From Pelagibacteraceae bacterium AG-313-A04 (GTDB lineage: Bacteria > Pseudomonadota > Alphaproteobacteria > Pelagibacterales > Pelagibacteraceae): a DNA stretch of 64,000 bases. The stretch covers positions 62,001 to 126,000 of the forward strand of contig QBVU01000002.1 of NCBI GenBank assembly GCA_003284275.1, written 5' to 3'. Every line of letters begins with the position of its first letter. Position 1 is the first letter of the stretch. The notes beneath the pieces were generated by a model that did not search any database, was not told where the DNA came from, and saw only the letters and a program-made list of their open reading frames with translations. Positions 9,629 to 20,091 of the stretch are shown here, in pieces. Both the position numbers and the translations under genes were made by a program.

Positions 9629-9883
9629 TTATTGCAAATATTCTCTTAAATTTAGTAAATCAAATTTAACTAGATAATATATTACAATAAAAATTATTGA
9701 AGTAATTATCGTAGTAATTAAAAATTTTCTTGCTATTTTGGGATTATTAGGGGCCCCAGGATCAACGCCCTCTAATTTTTCTGTAAATTTTTCTTTATTA
9801 GATTGAATTCCAATTGGTAAAACTGAAAAAAAAATTATCCACCAAATCAGTACATAAACTATTATTGAGCCAGTGATTCCCAC
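9629..9883 (-). CDS. DUF1467 family small membrane protein
   Basis: This 84-residue protein has two predicted membrane helices (about 4-24 and 52-72) joined by a short loop with PIGIQSN and GVDPGAPNNPKIARKF. Those motifs match the alphaproteobacterial DUF1467 family, whose function is unknown. It starts on the last base of the RNase J stop (TAATG) and ends 1 bp before proS, the usual alphaproteobacterial position. A role in the envelope is possible but nothing here shows it. Confidence 0.85.
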   Translation of the reverse strand: MGITGSIIVYVLIWWIIFFSVLPIGIQSNKEKFTEKLEGVDPGAPNNPKIARKFLITTIITSIIFIVIYYLVKFDLLNLREYLQ

Positions 9884-11544
9884 TAAATTCTCGCTATATT
9901 AATATTGGTAAAAGGTTTTTTTCCTGTTTTATCTCTTACAATTCTTCTGCAGTTCTGCTTTATTGTTTCAATTAAATTTTTTTGTTGATTTTTGTTGTCT
10001 AGTGAAAAAGTTCTACAAATGTTAAAAATTTCATCTTCCATATCAAAAATAAAGTGATCGGTATTTTCTTTTTCAGGAATTCCTTTAAAAGATATAATTG
10101 GTTTTTTTATTTTCCCGTTATTGGATACTAGAAGTGTAATTTCTAAATATCCATTAATCGAGAGATTTTTTCTCTCTTTAATTGACTGGGCATCTGTTTC
10201 AACATTAACGTATCCATCTAAATAAATTTTACCAGATGGTGCTTTATCTATAATTTCAGGTTTATCTCCAGGTAATATTTTAATTATATCTCCATTTTCT
10301 ATTAATAAAGTTTTTGGAACTTGCATTTCTTTTGCAAACGCAACATGCTCAGCCATATGCCGGTGTTCACCATGAACTGGAATAACACACTGAGGTTTAA
10401 CCCATTTATACATATCCTTCAAATCATCACGGTTAGGATGGCCAGAGACATGAACAAAAGCATTTTCTTCGCTTATCATCTCTATCTTATTTTTTACTAT
10501 TAGATTTTGTATAGAGTATAATTTCTTTTCGTTACCTGGTATAATTTTAGATGAAAAAATTATACAATCACCGCTCTCCATAAAAACTTCTGGATGTACT
10601 CCATTAACTATTCTATTCATAGCGCCCATAGGCTCTCCTTGACTTCCAGTTGCTAAATATAAAATTTTATTTTTTGAAACTTTTTTTGCATCCCTTGGAT
10701 CTAAAGGCTCAATTAATCCTTTAAGATAACCGCATTTTCTTGCTGCTTTATATATTCTTTGCATAGATCTTCCGACTAAACAAATATTCCGTCCTGTCTT
10801 TTTCGCGCAATAGAAAATAGTCTCCATTCTAGCCACGTTAGATGCGAAAGATGTTACCAAAATTCTGTTAGTTTTGATTTCCATAATTCTTAACAAACTA
10901 TCTCGCACATCAGACTCTGAGCCTGACCTGCCGGGGCTGAAAATATTTGTTGAGTCGCATATCATTGCAGATACACCACTATCTCCTATAGATTTTAATT
11001 TTCTCTCATCTATTTGACTTCCTATTAATGGATTAGGATCAATTTTCCAATCACCAGTATGGAGGATTGTACCCAAGGGAGTTTTAATACTTAATCCGTT
11101 AGGCTCTAAGATAGAATGAGTTAATGTCACGAAGTCAATCTCAAACGCACCAAGCTTGATTTTACTATTCAAAGGCACAACTTTTAAATAAGAGGATATA
11201 TCAATTTTTTTTTCTTTGAATTTTTCTAAAATTAGTGCAGCAGTGAATGGAGTAGCGTAAATCTTACACTTTAAATTAGGCCAGATATGAGCAACAGCAC
11301 CAATATGATCCTCATGAGCGTGTGTTAAAACTATTCCAAGTAAATCATCTTTTTTATCAATTATAAACCCTGCATCAGGCATTATCAGATCAATACCGGG
11401 AACGGAGTCATCGGCAAAAGAAACGCCCATATCTACAATTATCCACTTTTGATTATCCTCTTTACCGTAGGCGTACAAGTTCATATTACCACCTATTTCT
11501 CCTGATCCCCCTAAAGGACAAAAAAGTAATTCTTCTTTACTCAT
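9883..11544 (-). CDS. rnj: Ribonuclease J
   Basis: RNase J is a metallo-beta-lactamase/beta-CASP nuclease with 5' exonuclease and endonuclease activity in RNA turnover. The 553 residues show the metal-binding motif LTHAHEDHIGA (about 74-84), GTILHTGDWKIDPNP, the beta-CASP motif TGSQGEPMGAM and the late motif HVSGHPNRDDL, followed by VIPVHGEHRH. An RNase E/G gene is also in this window (60010), a combination common in alphaproteobacteria. It overlaps coaX by 4 bp (ATGA) and is probably co-transcribed with it. Confidence 0.95.
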   Translation of the reverse strand: MSKEELLFCPLGGSGEIGGNMNLYAYGKEDNQKWIIVDMGVSFADDSVPGIDLIMPDAGFIIDKKDDLLGIVLTHAHEDHIGAVAHIWPNLKCKIYATPFTAALILEKFKEKKIDISSYLKVVPLNSKIKLGAFEIDFVTLTHSILEPNGLSIKTPLGTILHTGDWKIDPNPLIGSQIDERKLKSIGDSGVSAMICDSTNIFSPGRSGSESDVRDSLLRIMEIKTNRILVTSFASNVARMETIFYCAKKTGRNICLVGRSMQRIYKAARKCGYLKGLIEPLDPRDAKKVSKNKILYLATGSQGEPMGAMNRIVNGVHPEVFMESGDCIIFSSKIIPGNEKKLYSIQNLIVKNKIEMISEENAFVHVSGHPNRDDLKDMYKWVKPQCVIPVHGEHRHMAEHVAFAKEMQVPKTLLIENGDIIKILPGDKPEIIDKAPSGKIYLDGYVNVETDAQSIKERKNLSINGYLEITLLVSNNGKIKKPIISFKGIPEKENTDHFIFDMEDEIFNICRTFSLDNKNQQKNLIETIKQNCRRIVRDKTGKKPFTNINIARI

Positions 11545-12287
11545 AATAATTCTTTATAAACATTTGATAAACCTTTAACAGTTATATCTTGATCAACTAT
11601 AGTATTCTTTTTAATCAATTTTTTAAAAAAATTTGCATAGCCTCCTGTTAATATAATCTTATACTTAATTTTATTTTTAGAAATTATTTTGTTGATAATA
11701 TTGTTTACTAATCCTTCGTATCCCCAGACAAATCCAGCATTTAAAGCCTCTTTAGTATTTTTTCCATAATTTTTCTGATTTGAATTTAAATCAACCGTAG
11801 GAAGTAAAGCTGTGGCTTTACTCAAATTTTCGATAGAAAGTTTAACTCCAGGTGCGATTACACCTCCTTCATACACACCATTTTTAATAACATCAAACGT
11901 CGTTGCAGTCCCAAAATCTATGACTAAACAATTGTGAAATTTTTTTGCTCCAATTGCGTTCGCGACACGGTCTGAACCTAGTTGTTGTTTATTTTTTATA
12001 TTAATCTTTATAATTTTATTTAAATTTAAATTTTTAAGTTCTAAAATTTTATATTTTGTACGCTTTAATTTTTTTTTAATATTCCTGAATACATTAGGAA
12101 CAACGCTTGAAAATAAAAAAATAAGATTTAAATCCTTATTTATCTTTTTTTTAGCAATTGTATTTAAGAAATTACCTCTATACATCTTATTAGTTTCAAA
12201 ATTATATGATCTTAATATTTTAAACCTATTATTTAAAACACATATTTTTGTAGAAGTATTACCTATGTCACCGATTAAAAATTTCAT
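11541..12287 (-). CDS. coaX: Type III pantothenate kinase
   Basis: CoaX phosphorylates pantothenate, the first step of coenzyme A synthesis. The 248-residue ASKHA-fold protein has the phosphate motif GDIGNTSTK (about 6-14), LGSDRVANAIGA (pantothenate and dimer region), VIDFGTATTFDVI with the catalytic Asp, and GGVIAPGVKLS. Length is typical. It overlaps birA by 4 bp at its start and rnj by 4 bp at its end. The birA-coaX-rnj order is widespread in alphaproteobacteria. Confidence 0.95.
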   Translation of the reverse strand: MKFLIGDIGNTSTKICVLNNRFKILRSYNFETNKMYRGNFLNTIAKKKINKDLNLIFLFSSVVPNVFRNIKKKLKRTKYKILELKNLNLNKIIKINIKNKQQLGSDRVANAIGAKKFHNCLVIDFGTATTFDVIKNGVYEGGVIAPGVKLSIENLSKATALLPTVDLNSNQKNYGKNTKEALNAGFVWGYEGLVNNIINKIISKNKIKYKIILTGGYANFFKKLIKKNTIVDQDITVKGLSNVYKELL

Positions 12288-12853
12288 ATTTTTTTTGTGA
12301 ATTCTTTTAACCCTGAAAAAGAATTTCGATAAGCTTTTAATAATAATCTTTCATAATTTTTTTTAATCATAATAAAAAGTTTTTTATTATCTATATTTTT
12401 ATTTGTAATTTGTTTCAAAGAAGTTGACAAAAAATGACTATTTTTTGGATTTAAATTGGTATTTATTCCTATTCCAACTATTAAAAATTTTTTTCCGTCA
12501 TTAATAACAGTTTCTTGCAAAATTCCACAAATTTTTTTTCTTTCAAATAAAAGGTCGTTTGGCCATTTTATCTCTATTTTATTTGAAAATTTTTTAATAA
12601 GAATACTTTTTATGAAATAAGAATTTAAAACTGCAAATTTTTTAGAATTTATTTTCATTTTACTCATATCAAAAAAAATAGTTAAAAAAAGATTTCCTTT
12701 TTTTGAAATCCATTTTTTACCCATTGTTCCTCTACCTTTTGTTTGTTTTTCTGATAAGATTATTGTTGGTCTAATATTTTTTTTCTTAATTAGTCTATGA
12801 GCTATATCATTTGTACTTTTAACACTTTTAAATTTAAGTGATTTCAACTTCAT
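12284..12853 (-). CDS. birA: Biotin--[acetyl-CoA-carboxylase] ligase, minimal form
   Basis: This enzyme attaches biotin to AccB (encoded at 63258-63683). The 189-residue protein is only the catalytic domain: there is no N-terminal DNA-binding domain, and the C-terminal SH3-like domain seems absent. Recognisable motifs are GRGTMGKKW (about 41-49, normally GRGRxGRxW), KWPNDLLF (about 98-105), KICGILQE and VGIGINTN. The ATP-loop motif has Thr-Met where Arg-Arg or Arg-x is usual. Without the DNA-binding domain it should not repress biotin genes. It starts on the nuoN stop. Confidence 0.9.
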   Translation of the reverse strand: MKLKSLKFKSVKSTNDIAHRLIKKKNIRPTIILSEKQTKGRGTMGKKWISKKGNLFLTIFFDMSKMKINSKKFAVLNSYFIKSILIKKFSNKIEIKWPNDLLFERKKICGILQETVINDGKKFLIVGIGINTNLNPKNSHFLSTSLKQITNKNIDNKKLFIMIKKNYERLLLKAYRNSFSGLKEFTKKI

Positions 12854-14268
12854 TAATTCAAAAATAATATATCTACTGCATTATTCAAAACTGAGGGATA
12901 TAGGAAGAACGTTAAAAGAAAACTGCAGCTTATTAAAATCGATAATTGTGCGAATTTATTTTTTGTTGCGTCAAAACTAATCACGCTGTCATCAAAATAA
13001 ATGGTCTTAATTATTCTAAGGTAATAAAAAGCTGATATTACAGTAGTTAACAATCCTATTATTGCTAATACATACATCTTTTGTTCGACCACAGCTGAGA
13101 AAACGTAAAATTTTGCGAAAAATCCTCCGAGTGGAGGTATGCCCGCTAAAGAAAATAGAATTACTAAAAATGAGATAGCCAAAACTGGATGTTTTTTTGA
13201 AATCCCTGATAAGTCAGATATATTTTCTTTATACTGACCATCTTTCTTTAATAAGTACAAACATGAAAAAGCTCCAATATTCATTACAACATAAATAGCA
13301 ATATAGACTATTGCGCTCTCATAACCTGGGATAACTCCTGTTGCTACACCAGCTAAAGCGTAACCTATGTGTCCTATTGAACTATAAGCCAATAATCGCT
13401 TTATGTTTTTTTGTCCAATTGCGGCAACTGCACCTAAAATCATCGATGCTATAGATATAAAAATAATTATAGTTTGCCACTCCATTAATATTTTTGAAAA
13501 AGGAATAAACATAAACTTAATCATAACTGCTAGTCCGGCAACCTTTGGGACTACTGCAAAATAACTTGTTATTGAAGTTGGCGCGCCTTCATATACATCT
13601 GGTGTCCACATGTGAAAGGGAACAGCTGATACTTTAAATGCAAGACCAACTAAAATAAATACCATGGCAAAAACTGCACCTGTATTTTCCTTATTTAGCT
13701 CGTTAGAAATTAAATCAAAATTTGTTGAACCTGTGAATCCATATAATAAAGAGCAACCGTAGAGTAATAAACCTGATGATAAAGCACTTAATACAAAATA
13801 TTTAATACCAGACTCAGAAGATTTTAAATTATCTCTGTCAATTGAAGCTAAAATATATAGCGACAAAGATTGTAGCTCTAAGCCTAAATAAAATAAAATT
13901 ATATCATTAGAACTTACCATAAAGAACATTCCTAAGATTGATAATAAAATTATTATTGGATACTCAAATTTTGCTAATTTATTATCCAAGATAAAATTTT
14001 TTGAAGAATTCAGAACAAATAAGCTTGAGACTAGTATCAAAATTTTAAAAAAGTTGGAAAAAGCATCACGCGTAAAGCTTCCTAAAAATATTTTCTCTAC
14101 GTTATTTGAGCTGTTTAAAATTATTGCGATAGTCAATAAAATTATAAGTGAAGTTAAGTTAAAGATTAAATTGAAACTATTTTTTATAAATACCCCGACC
14201 ATCAAAATTGAAAATATAGACAGAGTTAAAAAAATTTCTGGTAGTAGTGTATATAAGTTGTTAATCAT
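12853..14268 (-). CDS. nuoN: NADH dehydrogenase subunit N
   Basis: This is an antiporter-like proton-pumping subunit of the complex I membrane arm. The 471-residue protein is almost entirely membrane helices. It has the core GIKYFVLSALSSGLLLYG, a broken-helix Lys in LAFKVSAVPFHMWTPDVYEGAPT, and LLAYSSIGHIGYAL, all diagnostic of NuoN. It is the last gene of the nuo operon; its stop shares one base with the birA start and its own start is 1 bp after nuoM. Confidence 0.96.
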   Translation of the reverse strand: MINNLYTLLPEIFLTLSIFSILMVGVFIKNSFNLIFNLTSLIILLTIAIILNSSNNVEKIFLGSFTRDAFSNFFKILILVSSLFVLNSSKNFILDNKLAKFEYPIIILLSILGMFFMVSSNDIILFYLGLELQSLSLYILASIDRDNLKSSESGIKYFVLSALSSGLLLYGCSLLYGFTGSTNFDLISNELNKENTGAVFAMVFILVGLAFKVSAVPFHMWTPDVYEGAPTSITSYFAVVPKVAGLAVMIKFMFIPFSKILMEWQTIIIFISIASMILGAVAAIGQKNIKRLLAYSSIGHIGYALAGVATGVIPGYESAIVYIAIYVVMNIGAFSCLYLLKKDGQYKENISDLSGISKKHPVLAISFLVILFSLAGIPPLGGFFAKFYVFSAVVEQKMYVLAIIGLLTTVISAFYYLRIIKTIYFDDSVISFDATKNKFAQLSILISCSFLLTFFLYPSVLNNAVDILFLN

Positions 14269-14269
14269 A

Positions 14270-15757
14270 TTAATTTAAACCACCCGTTTTAAGATCAATT
14301 TCATAATTATTAATTAAATTGTCTACTGAAACACTAAAAGTTTCCATTAAAGGAACTGGATAAAAACCAAATAAAATAACTAGCAAAGCTAATAAACCTA
14401 ACATAATCATCTCTGATCTATTAACATCTTTTAATTTTTTTATTTGATCATTTTTTGTTTCACCAAAAATAACTCTTTTTGTAAGCCAAAGCATATAGGC
14501 AGCACCCAAGACAACACCAAACGTGGCTAGCATAGCAACTAAATAATTTTTCTGAAAGGAACCTGTTAAGACCAAAAATTCACCTAAAAAGCCGGACGTT
14601 CCTGGAAGGCCCAATCCAGCTAGAGCAAAAACAATAAATAAAAAAGAATATTTTGGTAAATAACTCACTAGACCACCGTATGTGCTAATCATTCTAGAGT
14701 GTAATCTGTCATAAACAACACCTACACAAAGGAATAGTGCTGCTGAAATCAATCCATGACTAATCATTTGAAAAATACTTCCTTCAATTCCTTGTTTGGT
14801 AAATGTAAAAATCCCAAGAGTAACATAACCCATATGGGCAACTGAAGAATAAGCTATTAATTTTTTCATATCCTCTTGCATTAACGCGACCAAAGAAGTG
14901 TAAATAATTGCAATAATACTTAGTGCAAAAATTAAAGGTGTAAAGTATTCTGAAGCTAGTGGAAACATGGGTAGTGAAAATCTCAAAAAACCATATCCAG
15001 CCATTTTTAAAAGTATAGCAGCTAAAATTACTGAACCAGCGGTAGGCGCTTCGACGTGTGCATCAGGCAACCAGGTGTGTACTGGCCACATAGGCATTTT
15101 TACAGCAAAAGAACTAAAAAAAGCTAACCATAATAAGTTTTGATACTCTTTGGGTATCTTAATTTCATAAATTTGAATAACATCAGTTGTCCCAGTTATC
15201 CAATAAATTGCAATTATTGCAACAAGCATTAAAACTGATCCTAAAAGAGTAAATAGAAAAAATTTAAAGGCTGAGTACACTCTTCTAGGCCCGCCCCATA
15301 CACCAATTATTAAAAACATTGGAATTAATCCTGCTTCAAAAAATAAATAAAATACAACTAAATCTAATGAGCAAAAAACTCCAATCATGAAAGTTTCTAA
15401 TATTAAAATCGCTATTAAAAATTCTTTTACTCTGTCTTTCACGCTGTTTATGCATGAGATGATGCAAATTGGGGTTATTAATGTTGTTAGAACTATAAAA
15501 AGAATAGAAATTCCGTCTACACCTAATTTAAATTTAATAAAATCATTTATCCAAGCTTGTTCCTCTAAGAATTGGAAATCTGCCGACGCATTATCCATTG
15601 AATACCAAACAAATAAGGATAAAATAAATGTTGCTAAACTACTAAACAAAGAAATGTAAATCGCACTAATATTATTTTTTTTTTCTCTAGATAGGAAAAT
15701 AAAAAAAGAACTTATTAATGGTAAGAATATAAGAGTAGATAAAATAGGAAAGTTCAT
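14270..15757 (-). CDS. nuoM: NADH dehydrogenase subunit M
   Basis: The second antiporter-like subunit of complex I, 495 residues and about 14 membrane helices. Key marks are the Glu in FFEAGLIPMFLIIGVWGGPRR, FAVKMPMWPVHTWLPDAHVEAPT with the conserved Lys and PHTWLPxAH-type motif, and LIAYSSVAHMGYV. Spacing to nuoL upstream is 3 bp and to nuoN 1 bp. Confidence 0.97.
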   Translation of the reverse strand: MNFPILSTLIFLPLISSFFIFLSREKKNNISAIYISLFSSLATFILSLFVWYSMDNASADFQFLEEQAWINDFIKFKLGVDGISILFIVLTTLITPICIISCINSVKDRVKEFLIAILILETFMIGVFCSLDLVVFYLFFEAGLIPMFLIIGVWGGPRRVYSAFKFFLFTLLGSVLMLVAIIAIYWITGTTDVIQIYEIKIPKEYQNLLWLAFFSSFAVKMPMWPVHTWLPDAHVEAPTAGSVILAAILLKMAGYGFLRFSLPMFPLASEYFTPLIFALSIIAIIYTSLVALMQEDMKKLIAYSSVAHMGYVTLGIFTFTKQGIEGSIFQMISHGLISAALFLCVGVVYDRLHSRMISTYGGLVSYLPKYSFLFIVFALAGLGLPGTSGFLGEFLVLTGSFQKNYLVAMLATFGVVLGAAYMLWLTKRVIFGETKNDQIKKLKDVNRSEMIMLGLLALLVILFGFYPVPLMETFSVSVDNLINNYEIDLKTGGLN

Positions 15758-15760
15758 TTT

Positions 15761-17668
15761 TTAATTTAGAATCAAATATGTTAGTAGAATTGATAAACCT
15801 ATTAACATTACAAAAGCATAATCATATATAAAACCTGTTTGAAAAATACCTGCTTTGTCAGAAAGTTTTTTTATTAATTTTGAAATGCCATCAGGCCCAA
15901 ATCTATCTATAAAACCTATATCACCTTTTTTCCATAAGAAAGAGCCAATTTTTTTAGCAGGACTAACAAATAATAATTCGTATAGTTCATCTATATACCA
16001 TTTATTAAGTAAAAAATTATAAAGTGGAGAGTTGGTATTTTTAAATTCCTCTAAAATTTTCTTGTTTGAAATAAAATAGTAATATGAAATTGGTATAGAT
16101 ATTACTACTAACACTGGTGTTAAAATTAAAAACCAGAAAGGTATCGGATCGTGTTTTATCTCATTTAAAAAAAATATTGATGACTGCCAAAAGTCGTTAC
16201 TATGATGGCCAATAAATGTGGTTTTGAAAAAATAACCAGAAAAAATTGCACCAACAGCTAAAAATAATAAAGGACCTAACATTAAAAATGGAGACTCATG
16301 AGTTTCATTGATTGGTACTTTCAAATTATTGTATGGACCGTGAAAAGTTTTAAAAAATAGTCTCCAAGAATAAATTGAAGTTAGAAAAGCTGTAAAAATC
16401 CCAATAGCTGCTGCATAGTTTCCTAAGGAAGAATTTCTTAAATAGGCAAATTCAATTATTGCATCTTTAGAATAGAAACCAGACAAAAAAGGAAATCCAG
16501 TTAACGCCAAAGTTCCTATCAACATAAAAACATAGGTATAAGGAAGTTTTTTTCTTACGCCACCCATATTCCTTATATCTTGTTCATCTTTAAACGCATG
16601 AATGACAGAACCCGAACCTAGAAATAATAAAGCTTTAAAAAAAGCATGGGTAAACAAATGGAACATTGCTACATGATAAGCGCCTACACCAGCAGCAAAA
16701 AACATATAACCTAATTGACTGCAAGTTGAGTAAGCAACTATTTTTTTGATATCATTCTGAACAAGGGCAACTGATGCTGCAAAAATTGCGGTTATCATTC
16801 CTACAACTGTAACTAGGTTCAAGGCAGTTTGAGAATATTCAAACAACGGGGAACATCTAACTACTAAAAATACACCAGCTGTTACCATTGTAGCTGCATG
16901 AATTAGTGCTGAAACTGGTGTGGGCCCTTCCATGGCATCTGGTAGCCAAGTATGTAACAAAAATTGAGCTGATTTACCCATAGCTCCAATAAATAAGAAT
17001 AAACAAATCAATGTGATTAAAGTTGTTTCAAAACTTAAGAATACGAACTTCTTTTCAATAAATTGTGGAGCTAAGTCAAAAACTTCTTGAAAATTTATTG
17101 TACCAAAATAAAAAAATATTAAAAAAATTCCAATCGCTAAACCAAAATCACCTATCCTGTTCACGATAAAAGCTTTTATTGCTGCATTGTTTGCGCTTTC
17201 TTTTTTATACCAAAAACCAATTAGTAGATAAGAGCACAACCCTACTCCCTCCCAGCCAAAAAATAATTGTAGAAAGTTATCTGATACTACAAGAACTAAC
17301 ATTGAAAATGTAAATAAAGATAAGTAAGACATAAATCTTGGTTTGTGAGGATCATGGCTCATGTAGCCTATGGAATAAATATGAACCAATGCTGAAACAA
17401 AAGTGACAACTACAAGCATCACTGAACTTAAAGGGTCAATATTAATAGACCAATTTGCAACAAAATTTCCTGAACTTATCCATTCAAATATTTTAAAATT
17501 TCCATACGCATTACTTTGAACTCCATTCCAAAATAAAATTATTGAAAATACAGCTGAGATACTTACGAACAAGCTCGTGGTAATTTCAGAAAAATATTTA
17601 AATAATGATTTACCAAAAAAACCTAGTATTGATCCAACTAATGGTAAAAAAATTACAGCGTACTCCAT
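15761..17668 (-). CDS. nuoL: NADH dehydrogenase subunit L
   Basis: The distal antiporter-like subunit, 635 residues. It has the FFGWEGVGLCSYLLIGFWY motif, QFLLHTWLPDAMEGPTPVSALIHAATMVTAG, and KKIVAYSTCSQLGYM. The C-terminal part includes the long lateral helix region and a final membrane anchor (LLTYLI). Length is normal for NuoL. It begins 0-1 bp after nuoK, consistent with one polycistronic message. Confidence 0.97.
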   Translation of the reverse strand: MEYAVIFLPLVGSILGFFGKSLFKYFSEITTSLFVSISAVFSIILFWNGVQSNAYGNFKIFEWISSGNFVANWSINIDPLSSVMLVVVTFVSALVHIYSIGYMSHDPHKPRFMSYLSLFTFSMLVLVVSDNFLQLFFGWEGVGLCSYLLIGFWYKKESANNAAIKAFIVNRIGDFGLAIGIFLIFFYFGTINFQEVFDLAPQFIEKKFVFLSFETTLITLICLFLFIGAMGKSAQFLLHTWLPDAMEGPTPVSALIHAATMVTAGVFLVVRCSPLFEYSQTALNLVTVVGMITAIFAASVALVQNDIKKIVAYSTCSQLGYMFFAAGVGAYHVAMFHLFTHAFFKALLFLGSGSVIHAFKDEQDIRNMGGVRKKLPYTYVFMLIGTLALTGFPFLSGFYSKDAIIEFAYLRNSSLGNYAAAIGIFTAFLTSIYSWRLFFKTFHGPYNNLKVPINETHESPFLMLGPLLFLAVGAIFSGYFFKTTFIGHHSNDFWQSSIFFLNEIKHDPIPFWFLILTPVLVVISIPISYYYFISNKKILEEFKNTNSPLYNFLLNKWYIDELYELLFVSPAKKIGSFLWKKGDIGFIDRFGPDGISKLIKKLSDKAGIFQTGFIYDYAFVMLIGLSILLTYLILN

Positions 17669-17980
17669 TTATCCTTTCATTCCATGGATGTCTTCAACTC
17701 TTATTGAGCCTCTGTTTCTATAATAAATAACAATTATTGCTAATCCTATTGCTGCTTCTGCTGCAGCCACCGTCAAAATTAACATTGTAAATATTTGCCC
17801 AACTATGTCTCCAGAAAAAATTGAGAATGATATTAGATTTATGTTTACTGATAACAATATTAATTCAATAGACATTAATATTACTATTACGTTCTTTCTA
17901 TTTAAAAAAATGCCAATCACACCTAGAAAAAATATTATTGCACCTAGAGATAAATAATGACCTAGTCCAATTTCAATCAT
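17669..17980 (-). CDS. nuoK: NADH dehydrogenase subunit K
   Basis: A small complex I membrane subunit of about 103 residues with three helices. Family marks are [11 protein letters not shown] with the buried Glu one helix-turn before ([10 protein letters not shown]) and the C-terminal [18 protein letters not shown]. The ATG at 17980 is preferred to the TTG at 17983; either overlaps the nuoJ stop (17973), so translation is probably coupled. Confidence 0.95.
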   Translation of the reverse strand: MIEIGLGHYLSLGAIIFFLGVIGIFLNRKNVIVILMSIELILLSVNINLISFSIFSGDIVGQIFTMLILTVAAAEAAIGLAIIVIYYRNRGSIRVEDIHGMKG

Positions 17981-18599
17981 CAATTTTTACTCCTTTATTG
18001 CTCTCTACATCTCTAAGCTCAATTGATGTTGATGGATTTCTAGAAATTTGATTTAAATAACTTTGTTTTTTTACTCCTTTTCTTTGTCTAAAAGTTAAAA
18101 GTATGGCCCCTATCATTGATAATAAAAGTATGACTCCAGCTAGTTGAAAATACAAAATATAATCAGTGTACATAACCAAACCTAACTGATGTGTGTTTGA
18201 AATATTTGATAAATTTAAAGTACTGCTTGACATTAGATCATCTTTATATTTCCAACCACCAACTACCACTAATAGCTCTAAAAAAATTAAAACACTTACT
18301 ATTAACCCTATTGGAATATGAGTTGATTTTTTTCCAATAAACCAAGATTGTTTTTGTTCAGCGACGTTAAGCATCATTACTACAAATAAAAATAAAACTG
18401 CTACAGCTCCGACATAAACAATTAAAATAATCATTCCTAAAAATTCAGCGCCGACCATTATAAAAAGGCATCCAACCGATATAAAATCTAAGATTAAAAA
18501 GAAAACTGAATTAACGGTATTTCTTGATGTGATTACCATTAGAGATGAAAAAATTGCAATAATAGAAAAAAAATAAAAAAATACGGAATGAGCTAACAT
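17973..18599 (-). CDS. nuoJ: NADH dehydrogenase subunit J
   Basis: A complex I membrane subunit near the quinone site, 208 residues with five helices. It contains [44 protein letters not shown], the pi-bulge helix region typical of NuoJ/ND6. The tail after the last helix (about 165-208) is polar and Lys/Ser rich. It starts right after the nuoI stop. Confidence 0.95.
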   Translation of the reverse strand: MLAHSVFFYFFSIIAIFSSLMVITSRNTVNSVFFLILDFISVGCLFIMVGAEFLGMIILIVYVGAVAVLFLFVVMMLNVAEQKQSWFIGKKSTHIPIGLIVSVLIFLELLVVVGGWKYKDDLMSSSTLNLSNISNTHQLGLVMYTDYILYFQLAGVILLLSMIGAILLTFRQRKGVKKQSYLNQISRNPSTSIELRDVESNKGVKIDD

Positions 18600-19085
18600 T
18601 TATCTATAAGGTTTATCTAGCTTAATATTCTTAGCCAAGACTGTCTCCCATCTGTCACCATTGTCTAATAATTTTTCTTTATTATAATAAAGCTCTTCTC
18701 TTGTTTCTGTTGCAAATTCAAAATTTGGACCTTGGACTATAGCTTCTACAGGACACGACTCTTGACATAAACCACAATAAATACATTTCAACATATCGAT
18801 ATCATATCTTGTTGTCTTTCTGCTGCCATCTGCTCTTTCAGTTGACTCGATTGTAATAGCTTGGGCAGGACAAACTGCTTCACAAAGTTTACAGGCTATA
18901 CATCTTTCCTCGCCATTTGGATATCTTCTTAAAGCGTGCTCTCCTCTCATACGAGGGCTTATTGGACCTTTTTCAAAAGGATAATTTACAGTTTTAGATT
19001 TCCTAAACATTTCTTTAATGGCCATTAATAAACCTTTAATAAACTCAACTAAAAAAATAGTTTTAAAAATTCTACTTAAAGTCAT
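18600..19085 (-). CDS. nuoI: NADH dehydrogenase subunit I (2x 4Fe-4S)
   Basis: The TYKY-type ferredoxin subunit carrying clusters N6a and N6b, which lead electrons toward NuoB. In 161 residues it shows two binding motifs, [12 protein letters not shown] and [12 protein letters not shown], and the preceding [10 protein letters not shown]-like segment ([19 protein letters not shown]). All eight cluster cysteines are present. It overlaps the nuoH stop by one base. Confidence 0.97.
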   Translation of the reverse strand: MTLSRIFKTIFLVEFIKGLLMAIKEMFRKSKTVNYPFEKGPISPRMRGEHALRRYPNGEERCIACKLCEAVCPAQAITIESTERADGSRKTTRYDIDMLKCIYCGLCQESCPVEAIVQGPNFEFATETREELYYNKEKLLDNGDRWETVLAKNIKLDKPYR

Positions 19086-20089
19086 TAAAAGTTTCCTTTT
19101 GGCAATTTATCAAAATAAAATAAAAAACTTGAAGTTAACACTAAATATATTAAGGAAAATGGAAGAAATATTTTCCATCCTAATCTCATCAATTGATCAT
19201 ATCTGTATCTTGGTACTATTGCTTTTATTAATGCGAATAAGAAAAATAAAAATAAAATTTTTAAAACCATCCAGATTGGAGCTGGAATTATATTAATTGG
19301 GTAAATATCGATAATTGGTAACCAACCGCCTAAAAAAAGTATAGAACCCATGGCACACATTAAGAGAATATTTGCATACTCTCCAAGCCAAAACATAGCA
19401 TACATCATTCCAGAATATTCAGTTTGATATCCTGCCACTAACTCAGCTTCGGCTTCAGGTAAATCAAAAGGTGGTCTATTTGTCTCTGCTAATGCAGATA
19501 TAAAAAAAATTACGAACATTGGAAAAAGAGGAATTACGTACCATAGTTCTTTCTGCGCCAAAACAATATCTTTTAAGTTAAGTGACCCAACGCACAGCAA
19601 TACATTAATAATTATTATTCCGATAGAAACTTCATACGAAACCATTTGAGCTGCAGACCTAATAGCGCCCAAAAATGGATATTTGGAATTCGACGCCCAT
19701 CCACCCATTATAATACCGTAAACACCTAGAGAAGAAACAGCGAATAAATATAATATACCGACATTGATATCAGACAAAACTAATTCCTCACTCATGGGAA
19801 TAACTGCCCAAGCAACCAAAGCTAAAGTCATAGTTACAATTGGAGCAAGTATAAATACTGCTTTATTTGCACTGGCTGGAATAATTATTTCTTTAAAAAT
19901 ATATTTTAATGCATCAGCTAATGTTTGTAACAAACCAAATGGCCCAACTACATTTGGTCCTTTCCTTTTTTGTACTAAACCCCATACCCTTCTATCCAAC
20001 CAAACAATCATGGCCACTGAAACTAGTATTGGAACTAATAAAAATAAAATTCTATAAACTTCGTTACTTAAAATTTGTATGTAATCCAT
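19085..20089 (-). CDS. nuoH: NADH dehydrogenase subunit H
   Basis: The membrane subunit that forms much of the quinone chamber, about 334 residues and eight helices. Diagnostic segments are [39 protein letters not shown]-like [10 protein letters not shown], and [27 protein letters not shown], with the acidic residues of the E-channel. The ATG at 20089 is chosen; a GTG at 20092, overlapping the nuoG TAG, is an alternative. Confidence 0.96.
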   Translation of the reverse strand: MDYIQILSNEVYRILFLLVPILVSVAMIVWLDRRVWGLVQKRKGPNVVGPFGLLQTLADALKYIFKEIIIPASANKAVFILAPIVTMTLALVAWAVIPMSEELVLSDINVGILYLFAVSSLGVYGIIMGGWASNSKYPFLGAIRSAAQMVSYEVSIGIIIINVLLCVGSLNLKDIVLAQKELWYVIPLFPMFVIFFISALAETNRPPFDLPEAEAELVAGYQTEYSGMMYAMFWLGEYANILLMCAMGSILFLGGWLPIIDIYPINIIPAPIWMVLKILFLFFLFALIKAIVPRYRYDQLMRLGWKIFLPFSLIYLVLTSSFLFYFDKLPKGNF

Positions 20090-20091
20090 CA

